A DNA stretch of 64,000 bases from Cyathus striatus (lineage: Eukaryota > Basidiomycota > Agaricomycetes > Agaricales > Nidulariaceae). Below, piece after piece: positions 33,725 through 43,287 of the stretch. Position numbers and translations under genes: made by a program. Each line of letters begins with the position of its first letter. Within the stretch, counting starts at the first letter, position 1. The notes under the pieces were generated by a model. That model was not told where the DNA came from and made no database searches. It saw only the letters and a program-made list of their open reading frames with translations. The stretch is taken from NCBI GenBank assembly GCA_025738555.1, contig JAOVFP010000011.1, forward strand, positions 682,001 to 746,000, given 5' to 3'.

Positions 33725-34990
33725 TTATATCATAGGTTGTATAACTCTAACAGGCGATATACTACCTTCTAAATCATCAATTTGTGATTTGGCCATGGAG
33801 GACACACTAGCCCTCCTCTTCTTCAACACCTCAATCAGATCTCGCATCTTTTTCCTCTGCGCATGAAGCTCCTCCATCTGCTGCAAAGTTAAGACCCCAT
33901 ATGCTGCAACATCCTGATCCGACTGCTCTTCCATTTCCCTTGGTGGAATAACTATGCCTACAGGATACTCCGGTACAGTCCCACTTTCCGATGATACAGT
34001 TGGCGTGGTAGCCCTGCTCCCTTCTTCGAAAATTTTATTTTCCGTGGGATTCAAGTTTGTCCGATTGTGTAGATATCTACCAGTACAATTTCCACCCACT
34101 GAAGAGTCACTCGGAGTAGTGGCCCTGCTTCCCCTTCAAGCATGGCTTTCTCATCAGAATTCAGAATGCCTGTGGCTTTTTCAAATGGATTAATTGCACT
34201 GATCGGGTCGACAGAAGATGTTTGTGTGCGGGTGGTGCGCGCGGTGGGGGTATCGGAGCTTTTTTTCGGGAACGAAAGCGTCCTTTGCAGAAGAAGATTA
34301 ATAGGATAACGAGGATGATGAAGAATATGAATGCTCCTATTACTACACCAGCAATTCTGCCTGGTGATAGTGCAATGTCCGACTTTGGATTGGAAATGGA
34401 ACTATTAGAGGGCTCGGAACTCGACTGAGAAGGGTCAGATGAAGATCCTGTCGGGGTTGTATCGTTTACGCCTGCCATGCCATTCGTTGGCAAAATACTC
34501 GATATTGGATGTCCCGGACTAGATGTCGTCGTACGTGATATAGTTGCATTAAACGCGATTTTATTGACGCCTGGAATAGTATCACCAACCGAATCTACAG
34601 CTTCAAAGCTGACGATCCTATAACAAACTTAGTCTCATTTTTATATCCATTGTTAAATTATCATACCCTGAAGTCGCGTTGAGTGGTACTTGTATTTCAA
34701 GTGTGGTTACTTGCGGTAAAGTGGCAGTACAAATTGGAAAATTGGTGCTTATGGGTGTCGGCATAATAGTCATTACACTGTGGCGAAGAATATAATGAAT
34801 ATTTATATTTTATGGATTTAGAATGGTGCCTACGTATTTTCTATTTTACCTGTAGGATTAGTCCAGGTTACAGTAATAGTTCCCCCTGCTGTTATTTCGC
34901 TTTGGCTTATGCCCAGGTTCTTCACATAAGGCGTAGTCATGGTAGTAATGTACGTTAAATACAGTAGTCTGCTAACGTCCGTTCACCCTT
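33725..34990 (-). pseudogene. Single-pass membrane protein family, copy B (different tail, frameshift)
   Basis: The ectodomain and stalk are nearly those of copy A (NLGISQSEITAGG, TLEIQVPLNAT, GSSSDPSQSSSEPSNSS), and the membrane helix starts the same (VVIGAFIFFIILVI). After the helix it departs: RSRKKAPIPPPRAPP, then INPFEKATGILNSDEKAML, GSRATTP twice, PEYPVGIVIPPREMEEQSDQ and QQMEELHAQRKKMRDLIEVL, a coiled-coil-like end. There is no PPNYSDVF. A frameshift near 34130 separates the two tail segments (34493-34161 and 34099-33725). The APIPPPRAPP stretch could be an SH3 ligand. This is a hybrid: one shared ectodomain with two kinds of cytosolic tail. Confidence 0.6.
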
Positions 34991-35922
34991 AGCATTTCAT
35001 TATTCACTCAAAATAATGTAAATTATACTCACCGGAACGCTCCAAGTAAGCAAAACCTCGGCTTGTAGGTCTTATCTGGTTATATTTCTTCTTAGATTAT
35101 ATGATAATATGGTGGAGGGTAGGTAACAGAGTGCCAAGGGAGAGAGAGATTGATGGGAGCGGGGTGGATATAGGGATTGAAAGTAATGCGCGGTATATAC
35201 AGAACCTATATCTATTCATATCCTTCTATCTTTGTAATTTGAAGAAAATACCCACGGTGAGTATCAACTATATGGTCAACATCGCTGAGCTAGCAAACAG
35301 ATCCTATATGATAAGACGAAGTTTTGGGAATGCACAGTACGTAGATTAGTACTACCTCTCGCGAGGAACAGAATGATATTTAACGAAATCTGTTCAAGTC
35401 AAAGTGCAAGCAAGGTGACGACAACTGCACAGGTGTGACGTTTCCATGGTGTTTCCCAGGAATTGCTTGAATCAAGGTTTATTTGACATTTTTGGCCTTC
35501 ACAAGGCGATGCATGTCAGCCATGTATCATGAAATCAGAAATGAAGCGATACGAAGATACATACACTGTATAAGATATGATGAGTCCATCAGCACAGACC
35601 ATCAGAAACCTGGTTCTCAGATATATACCACTGGGCTGCGATCTATGTATGAGAATACGATGAATACGGTCAATGACCTTTTTCTTGTGCACTGAAATAG
35701 TTAGTGAAAGCTATACTATAGACCACATACACTGCATCGTACAATCTACTTTCGTCGTGAACGTCTAAGCTGCTCCGGTCGTCTTAAGAGCTGGGACACA
35801 TTCCCGGTTACTATACATACGTATGATAACTTGCTACAGTGGTCTGCACATTATATTTGTAAAATATAACGTGATCGAAATAATGATGGTAGGTAAATAA
35901 TTTAGGGCACATAGAAAATTCC
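34991..35922. other. Upstream of copy B; no confident gene
   Basis: Begins with diverged promoter-like text of the membrane protein family (CACCGGAACGCTCCAAGTAAGCAAAACC). The frames at 35101-35349 and 35483-35695 have no family signature. Confidence 0.45.
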
Positions 35923-36206
35923 GGGCACGCACAAAAGTGAGCGTGATTGAGCGTGCCACGCTCAAGGCCAAATTTTCACGCTCAATAGTTGAGTGTGTCA
36001 CGCTCACCATATATATAATGGTTGTAATAGCTGATTTTCTGAATCAAACTAAGTGTAAATCAAGTATATAATGGCATTGTACTGCTGTAGTCCTATTGTT
36101 ACTATAAGTAAGGTTTTTAGTCAAGATAAAGGCTCAGATATCAAAGAAAAAAAAATACCTTTCACGCTCAAGCTTGAATGTGCACGCTCATTTTTGAGGT
36201 ATGCCC
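35923..36206. mobile_element. MITE-like element with TGAGCGTG termini
   Basis: The left end GGGCACGCACAAAAGTGAGC is matched, inverted, by the right end (reverse complement GGGCATACCTCAAAAATGAG), both continuing into GCGTG. CACGCTCA units recur within. It is 284 bp long with no coding capacity. No target-site duplication could be confirmed. Confidence 0.55.
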
Positions 36207-37924
36207 AGAAACGATGTTGATGTTTCGCTTATGGCCAGATCAAACAGAGATCCGTCCAAAATAGGAAATATTTCACATGACCCGACCGAGCAAGACCGAG
36301 CCTCCCCGGCCTTTCCTGGCCTTTTCTGCCGGCTGACCGTATTATTTGGCTGTGTTAGAGATATGTTTGTATGATGATGCGGACAGGGACATGTGCATTC
36401 CCTTATTGCCACCAGGAATACGCGATCATGCCAATGCGTCGCGTCCATTACTTATCACTGCTCCTCTTTGTTCACCATCGTAATAATCAGTAAATCCTAT
36501 ATAACACAGTGGAAATAGTAGGCTAATGGGAAAGATACAGAGCCTATGCTCATTTACTTATTCAGGAGTAATGTATAGATCCTCATGTCGCTTACTTCCT
36601 GTACAGAACTTTAAATTTGAAATTACTATCTTATCCATTAATTTAGTAGAGATAATCATATTCCAAATGTTTGTAAGTTTCGAGAGACTCTGTTTCTTTC
36701 TGCCATTCACTTTTTTTTCTGTCAGAAAAGGTATAAATGGGAGACTGGAGCTCGAAAGACCCCAGTTTCCTCCAGCTGTTGTGGCCGTTCCAATTCTCGA
36801 GATACCATGGTTTTCTACAAACATCTACTGCAATTCATTTTTGGTATTGGTTCACACTCTGCAAAAATGTAACTGTCTTAACGATCTTCACATAGATTGC
36901 AAGTTATATTTAACTGCACTTCGTTGTAATAGTGTTGTTGGGTTTGACTTGTCAGGTCCAGGGCATGCCGGTATGAAGAGTTTATTTCTAGCAACACGAT
37001 ATACAAGCATGCTGACATATTCCCAAGCATTTTCATTCTTTTATTCATACTTTATCTCTCATTTTCAACCTGAGAAAATTCTATGTTTTATCATAGTCAT
37101 ATACCCGCTCCTTATTACATTTTACACCAGTAAGGTCACATCTCTGGCTCGATCTAAATTTTTCTAACCTTGGTCTACAGCTTATAAACTCATTTTAACT
37201 ACCTTCAACATTATTACAAGCAGATACATTATATTCTACACTGGTATGCTCAACTTTTAGTATTATATTTTGCATTATGAAGTATTGTATCCAGTAGATG
37301 GTGATCCTGACATTTTAATGTCCTACCCTCACATTATGTAGCAGTTGCAATATCTTGAAGGTCTTGTTTTAGTGTACATTGTTCAAGTTTCACTAGAACA
37401 GTACATATAACCTTATATGTGATAGTCCCCAGCATTTTAATATTGTTCTGTGCAGACTAAACACACTCACAGTTGAAAATGTTTACATCTTAGGAGCATA
37501 AATTTGTAAATTATTTATATCTAAGGATATATTTATGACTATATTTAACATGGTGTAATACTTGCTTTGAAGGCGGAGGTGGAGACGTTCGGCCAGGATG
37601 AGCTGAGGGAACAACACTGGGAAGCTTAGAGTCCCAATATCTCATAGGTTGTGACCGAAAAGATGGTTCTAGAGGGCTGTGCACACGAGCAGCACCGGAT
37701 GTAGGAGCGCGAGGAGGATAGAAAGGCAGAATACACGTGTATATAGCACTGATGATATAATACACATCTAGTTGCAAGCGGAGATGTTAAAGCCAATGTC
37801 AGATAAAAGCAACATGTAAGTAAACACGGCGGCTCCATCAGTGCTCGGTGCTGTCACCATAAGCAATATGGAACTCGCCTATAATCAGCCCCCGATCGGG
37901 AACATCGACACCGTTTCTTGTATA
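36207..37924. other. Region with one weak ORF (36526-37167)
   Basis: A 213-codon plus-strand frame at 36526-37167 is the longest here. It is rich in Phe, Leu and Ser with scattered hydrophobic runs, lacks a convincing start context, and overlaps an 88-codon antisense frame. I see no domain and do not call it a gene. The rest is AT-rich. Confidence 0.35.
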
Positions 37925-38380
37925 CACTCCTCATTTTTCACACTCAAGGTGTGTGCATGCACACTCACATCACGCTCAGGGCTGGGAACTCACACACAAG
38001 GTCCATACATTCACGCACAGGGTCTGGATTTACGCACAGGGTCTGGATTTTCACGCTCAAGGTCTGTTAATTCACGCTCAAGGTATCTAAACTCACGCAC
38101 ATGGTATGAATATTTTTTTCGTAAGATTAAATGCAATGCTTATATTGTGACTTTGCATACATGCGGGAGGACTAATAATTAGTACAATAGACACATACAC
38201 TGTACTTGATAAATATGCATGAGTGTGAATAGGAATTCCATCATGCTCAGGCTTGGCAAATTATAGTAAGTTTGTGTGTGTGTGAGAAAAAGAACAGTGT
38301 TACGCGCTCATGTTCAAGCCATAATAATAAATGTGAGCGTGAATAGGTTCCTGCTCAACACTTCACATCCAGTGCCAAGT
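37925..38380. repeat. CACGCTCA/CACGCACA repeat cluster
   Basis: Repeated units TTCACGCTCAAGGTCTG and CACGCACAGGGTCTGGATTT fill 37945-38105. Inverted counterparts (TGAGCGTGAATAGG) occur at 38220-38350. It is related to the element at 35923-36206 and may be the two arms of a larger element. Confidence 0.55.
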
Positions 38381-38599
38381 CCAGATATTGCATATAGGGA
38401 AATCTAACATTTTCTAAGTACTATACTAGCCTAGATGAGCTTTGAGCACACTAGAAAAAAATCTAGATATTCTCCTTTTTCTATGCCTACCTAGCGATAG
38501 CTAGTCCCTTGATGTTACTAGACGCGATGTCCTTAGACGGACTTTTGACTGGGCTTCAAGTTTCAGAGGGTGTCACACGCTGTGACAACATGTCATGCA

Positions 38600-39850
38600 G
38601 CGGCGCCAGAACCGGGGATCATTTTTAGAGGCCACGGCGACACCATCAGACATCTACCACCCCCTCACCTCAACACTCCCTTCCTCCTCCATGGATCACG
38701 ACGAGGACGATGCCGCTAGCAAGAGCGGCATCAACGCTACGTCATCCAGGCCCTCTTAGCATCTCTCCCTCTCAGTGCCCCCATCTCCACCCCCCAACTC
38801 ACATGATCCGAGTGTCAATCGCTGTTGATGTTGATGCACGTTGCCACGCCTACTCCATCATCTCAACATCGTTCCCTCGTCCTCACGACTTCAGCTTCCA
38901 GCGTCATCAACGCACGTCGCCCAACTCACTCCAACTTCCCCCCCTCAACCCTCCTCAAGTCCTCGCTGGTCGTCAATGAGACGTAACTGAGGCCTCAATG
39001 AATTTGTTGATGCCAGGTAAGCGTCTCACTCCACTCACCGCAACGTCCCCAGCTACCTTGTGTCCCCACAGCACCGTCTACGAGGCGTGGACAGACATTT
39101 CCACCCAGTCCCCCATTATGTCGTCACGATGAAGACGACGCCAGCGTCCTGCCAACGTCGTCGATGACACACCACGTCCCCCCTCTCCCAGGCCCCTCCT
39201 CTCTCCTCTCTCCTCCTCCCCACTCCTTCCTCCTCCCTTGCTTGTCGTCGTCAGCGATGCTCTCAACTGCCCCAGCTCTCGCTCGGCGAGTCCCAGCACT
39301 CAGCACCATCATCACCACCCACTATCACCACACCTCGTGCTCCCACAACCACATCTGCCGCCGCGCCGTCTCCCGTCTCATCCCTATGACCACCATCATC
39401 TCATCTTCACAACCACCGCCCACAATGACGACGGCAGCACCTCACCGCCGTCACCCTGTTACTCGCTACCACTACCTCTCCTCCTCCCTCATACAAGCGT
39501 AATGGCATAACTGCCATTTCGCGCTCGTCTCGCACACCACCATCGCTACCTCGCATCCTGCCTCATCTTCCTCCTCCTCCTCCTCCACCACCACCACCAC
39601 CTTATCACCAGCTCGCCTTCTACCACCGTGGCATGCCGTCCCCCTCCACATCATCACCTTGTCACCCACGTCCATTCCATTACGTCACGCTCCACCACGC
39701 TTCGAGGGGAGAGGACAGCGGGGGGGCAGGAAGGTGATGGACGAGGAGAGTGGCTGACAACGGCGACCCACCACCACCACCAGTGCACCTCGCCACCATC
39801 GTTGCTGCTTCCACAACTACCATCGTCATGTCGAGTTGTAGCTATTTTTT
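38600..39850. repeat. GC-rich dispersed repeat, copy 1
   Basis: A C-rich plus strand (ATCACGACGAGGACGATGCC, then CTCC/CCACCACC runs) clearly related to 49982-51120 and 56455-57960. All share a GACGACG start, CAACGTCNC and CACTCCAACTTCCC boxes and late CGTCGTCAGCGATGCTCTCA-type text. The open frames are translations of low-complexity DNA and are not conserved between copies. Confidence 0.65.
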
Positions 39851-40106
39851 ATATTAGTATAATAGTTATACTCTCAGATATGTACCACTAGGCCACAGTA
39901 ATTAAAACTATAGACCACATACACTGCAGCTACCTTCGTCGTGAATGTCTAAGCTGCTCCCATCATCTCTAGAGTTGTGACATAAAAACACAACGTGATG
40001 GAAATAACAATGGTATGTAAGTAATTAAGTATACCATAAGAACGTCAGAGTGAAAAAAGGTAATTGTGGGTAAGGTAAGAGTGGATACTTCTACACGAAA
40101 TACATA
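39851..40106. other. 3' flank of copy C, displaced by the LINE
   Basis: Text at 40091-40116 (CTACACGAAATACATAAGTT) matches the sequence just downstream of the stop codon of copy D (CTACACGGAATACGTAAATT at 46253 onward). It is therefore the original 3' flank of copy C, now 2.4 kb from its gene. Confidence 0.75.
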
Positions 40107-40116
40107 AGTTATGATG

Positions 40117-40119
<3 letters not shown>
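40107..40119. repeat. 13-bp LINE target-site duplication, distal copy
   Basis: AGTTATGATGTTT, identical to 42509-42521. Confidence 0.85.
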
Positions 40120-40151
<32 letters not shown>

Positions 40152-42508
40152 TCCAAAGTTTATTGTCGGTAGTGGCAGGCCATATGTCACAACAGTGCTG
40201 GGCAGCTTGAGGGCAGTTACTACATTTGTAATGTATTGTAATGGTAAAGTAAATGTATCATATGAGGTGAAAAATTCGGCAGCAAGATAATGGGGGTGGA
40301 CTCGGGGATACTACCCCCGCAGGGGGAGCACCAGGAGGTTAATGTATGAGGGACCCTGTGATGCAGGCGTGAACCCTAGTGATGAGCAGGCAGAGCCTGC
40401 GCCAGTGGCATGTATAATTGCGAGTACGAGGTTGGTACTGTGTCCTATTTCTGACTTCATCGATGGTTCTCAATCTCCGGGGGCTCCAGGCAGGAATAGT
40501 GCCGAAAACTTGATGGAGGCGTCCAGAGGAGTTGATGAATGTGATGAGCGCGGGGATGTGTTCGGCATCTGACAGAATCCGGTTGAGAGATAGTCTTTGG
40601 CCACGGGGGGCACAGTCTGTTGTAAGAGAGTGTCGTAGGTTGCGGTAGGCTGGGCAGTGAAGTAGGTAGTGATCCACAGTCTCGTGAACACGTAGCCTAC
40701 ACTTCTTGCAAAGTGGGGAGGCTGACTTTCCAATGCGGTGGAGGTGTTTGTTCAAAGAGATGTGTCCAATCACTAACTGTGTGAGGAGACTAGTTAGCTT
40801 GCGTGGAAGGGAGAGAAGGAGGGAGGAGAAATATTTAGCAGGCTTCGATGGGATATTGCAGCTGATTCGTGCGTGACTCAGGGAGGCTTTCCATACGGTC
40901 TGGGAAGCTTCCCGAAGTTGTCGCCAATGGTTTGCGCGAAGAGCAGATTTCGTAGCGGGGAGTTGGTGTTGGAAGGGTCGAAAGATGGCGGTGCGAGGGT
41001 CTGAGCCGTTCACAGCTGCTGCCTTCGCTTTCACATCTGCTGCCTCATTTCCTGCAACATCGTGGTGGCCTGGGACCCAGCGGAGGCAGATGCGGACATC
41101 TTTTAGTGACTTTGCAGAGAGTGAGCATACAAGTTCGTCTGTAATGTATTGTCCCGAATGAGGGTAGCGGCCTAAGGTAGCCTGTAGAGAAGCCTGGCTG
41201 TCAGCAGCAAAGGTAACACTCGAGAAGTGATGCTGTAGCGACAAGAGGCGGGCACCTAAGAGGAGACCAAGACTCTCTGCATTGTAGACCACAAAGTTTG
41301 TATCCCGGCCCAATTGGTACCGCAGACTATCGACCATGCAACCACGGCGATAGAGAACTGCTGATGCTCCAATTTTCTTTTTGTAGCCCGACCCGTCTGT
41401 GTAAATAATAATATCTGATGAGTCAGCTTCGTCCTGCATGATAGCTGACTTGCTGTCCTTTGCAATCTGAACCATAAATGGAGGAGACCAAGAAGGAGGG
41501 AAACGTGCTACTGTGATGGTCTCAATATTCTTGGGATGAAGAGGGAAGGCATCAAAAAGAAGATGAAGAGGAGAGTTGTGGGCCTTTAGGCGTCAATGGC
41601 CTGCTGCGAGGTTAACAAAGCGAGTCAGGGGGTGTGTAGTAGGGAGAGTGCAGTAGCACAATAGAGACTGCCGCTGGAGTCTGGCTACCAAGAGATGAAA
41701 TGGAAGCAAATCTGCCAGTCGATCGAGGGCATCAGCTGGCGAAGAACGAAGGCCTCCTGTGATTAGCAGGGCAGCCTTACGCTGGATCGAATGGAGAGAC
41801 TTGAAGGTCGCAGGCACCTTGGTTGGGTTGCAGGGATCAGGTGGAGAGAGAAAAAGTTCAGCTCCATACAAAATGCGTGGTACTGCTTGAGAGACATAGA
41901 GACGACGGATACAGGAAGCTGCCACACCACTGGCAGGCTTTGCCACACGTGAAACACACTGTAGCCAGGTTTGCCCCTTTGCTAGTGCTGCTGCCCGTTG
42001 TGGGCCCCAGCGAAGCTCGTTGTCCAGAATTAGGCCCAAAAAGCGCACCGTAGGCTGGGAGTGAAAGACTCGGCCTTGTAGGTGAAGAGAGGGGCGTAGG
42101 ACAGGCACTGTGTGGTTACGCTGTCTCACAGTAGGAGCAAAAAAGTGTCAGAGAGAAGGATCACGCATCCGACGACGAGTGAAGTCACAAAGCTGGAATT
42201 TATCCATTCCAAACTCGCAGTTATGTTCTGCTGCCCAGTCAAACACTCCCCCTACACATATCATAATGGACACAATGGCACTATGGGTCTCCTGGAAGGT
42301 GGAGCCCGTAAGTAACATAGCAGAGTCATCAAGATAAAGTAAAGAGAGATCAGCGTCAGCTGAAATCTCCAGGAGGCCTGAGTTGTAAAGAATGTATAAA
42401 ATAGGAGAAAAGGGGCTGCCTTGATCCAGGCCGCCCAGAAGTCGAAAAAGATTGGAAAGATGATCATCAAAGGAGAGGGATGTAGTACATTCCTCAAGAA
42501 CCATCTGT
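40120..42508 (-). mobile_element. 5'-truncated LINE (non-LTR retrotransposon)
   Basis: A ~2.4-kb insertion between two copies of AGTTATGATGTTT, read on the minus strand. It starts inside the reverse transcriptase domain (5' truncation typical of target-primed reverse transcription), ends with RNase H and a 3' region carrying AATAAA at about 40160, then a T24 run followed by A12. It lies in the 3' end of copy C without breaking its stop codon. Younger than copy C, and recent enough to keep a perfect duplication. Confidence 0.85.
40339..42508 (-). pseudogene. LINE reverse transcriptase/RNase H ORF, two in-frame TGA
   Basis: One frame runs the length of the element. RT motifs: GLDQGSPFSPILYILYNSGL (motif 4) and LLYLDDSAMLLTG (catalytic DD, motif 5), then NCEFGMDKFQL, VRFLGLILDNELRWG and AALLITGGLRSSP. 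RNase H: IIYTDGSGYKKKIGASAVLY (first Asp), NAESLGLLLGARL (Glu), FAADSQASL (second Asp) and RWVPGHHDVAGNEAADVKAK (His/Asp). A CKKCR/HYLLHCPAY zinc-knuckle-like end follows. TGA stops at 42150-42148 and 41595-41593 interrupt an otherwise open frame; both could come from CGA. The N-terminal RT, endonuclease and ORF1 are absent. Confidence 0.85.
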
Positions 42509-42521
42509 AGTTATGATGTTT
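42509..42521. repeat. 13-bp LINE target-site duplication, proximal copy (contains the copy C stop codon)
   Basis: AGTTATGATGTTT; its complement carries the TAA (42513-42511) that ends copy C. Confidence 0.85.
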
Positions 42522-43287
42522 GTTGAGAAGCGGAAGGCATAGAAACACTCGTTTCCCTTTGTCTCTGAGGTCCCGCAAAGACATCACTATAATTCGGCGG
42601 AAATGCTGCTTCTCCATTGTTTTGGATTGTAGTGGATGGAACATAGTAGTAAGCCCTTATCATGTTCGAGTGTGGAAGTTCAGGTGAAAGGTCTCTCCGT
42701 TTTCGAACTTCTCCAGAAAGATTGGAATGAATCAATCCCATAAAATTAGTGGCAGATGTAATACGGGCATCCGCACCATTGGGATATTCCATATCCAGTC
42801 GCAAATCGAATGGCTCTGGTACTCTATCATTCCCTGCTCTTTTCCAGTTGAAAAGCAACGCATTTCGCTTTCGTATTGTCGCGGATCCAGACTTGCGAGT
42901 TCGAATAAACCATATTAATAAGCTTATAAATACTATTCCAGCAATCCCCCCAACTACACCTCCAACTACGTCCCCTATTGGTGCAGATGATTTAGAAACT
43001 GAAGATTGAGAGGGAAGTGCTAGCGATGTTGTAGACATCGACAAACTGGTAGAGCCTGCGCTGGACGAGGGAGTGCATTTCAGTGTAGCTCCTATCAGTG
43101 TTGAAATACCAAGGCTTGCTGTGTTGATCCTGCTGGAAGTACTTGAAGTAGAGACCGCAGAAACGCTTGAACTACTTATGGCAGAAGCAGTAAAATCAGT
43201 GTTTTTAGGTGTCGACATGATAGTTGTTATACGGCTAAGAATATAATGAGTATTTATACTGTAAGGATTATTGAAGGGGAAAATCAC
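42511..43287 (-). CDS. Single-pass membrane protein family, copy C (short ectodomain)
   Basis: Open frame: a Ser/Thr-rich stretch (SSSSVSAVSTSSTSS), a membrane helix (DVVGGVVGGIAGIVFISLLIW), RTRKSG, then LLFNWKR, EPFDLRLDMEYPNG, SATNFMGLIHSN, RKRRDLSPELPHSN, FPPNYSDVFAG and a stop. The PPNY motif is kept. A likely acceptor (TTCTTAG at the same place as in copy D) precedes the codons for RITTIMSTPKNTDF, so the first ~24 codons of the open frame are probably intron. The exon with LEIQVP and the TVTWT exon are not found upstream, so the ectodomain is truncated. The LINE lies directly after the stop codon, replacing the 3' UTR. Confidence 0.6.
   Translation of the reverse strand: MIFPFNNPYSINTHYILSRITTIMSTPKNTDFTASAISSSSVSAVSTSSTSSRINTASLGISTLIGATLKCTPSSSAGSTSLSMSTTSLALPSQSSVSKSSAPIGDVVGGVVGGIAGIVFISLLIWFIRTRKSGSATIRKRNALLFNWKRAGNDRVPEPFDLRLDMEYPNGADARITSATNFMGLIHSNLSGEVRKRRDLSPELPHSNMIRAYYYVPSTTIQNNGEAAFPPNYSDVFAGPQRQRETSVSMPSASQQTS

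Noticed and set aside
36526..37167. 213-codon plus-strand open frame
   Set aside because: Composition is that of translated AT-rich DNA, it overlaps an antisense frame, and no motif, intron or repeat copy supports it.
40110..40151. Promoter-like or MITE-like T/A run
   Set aside because: It is the tail of the LINE, sitting directly next to the target-site duplication.
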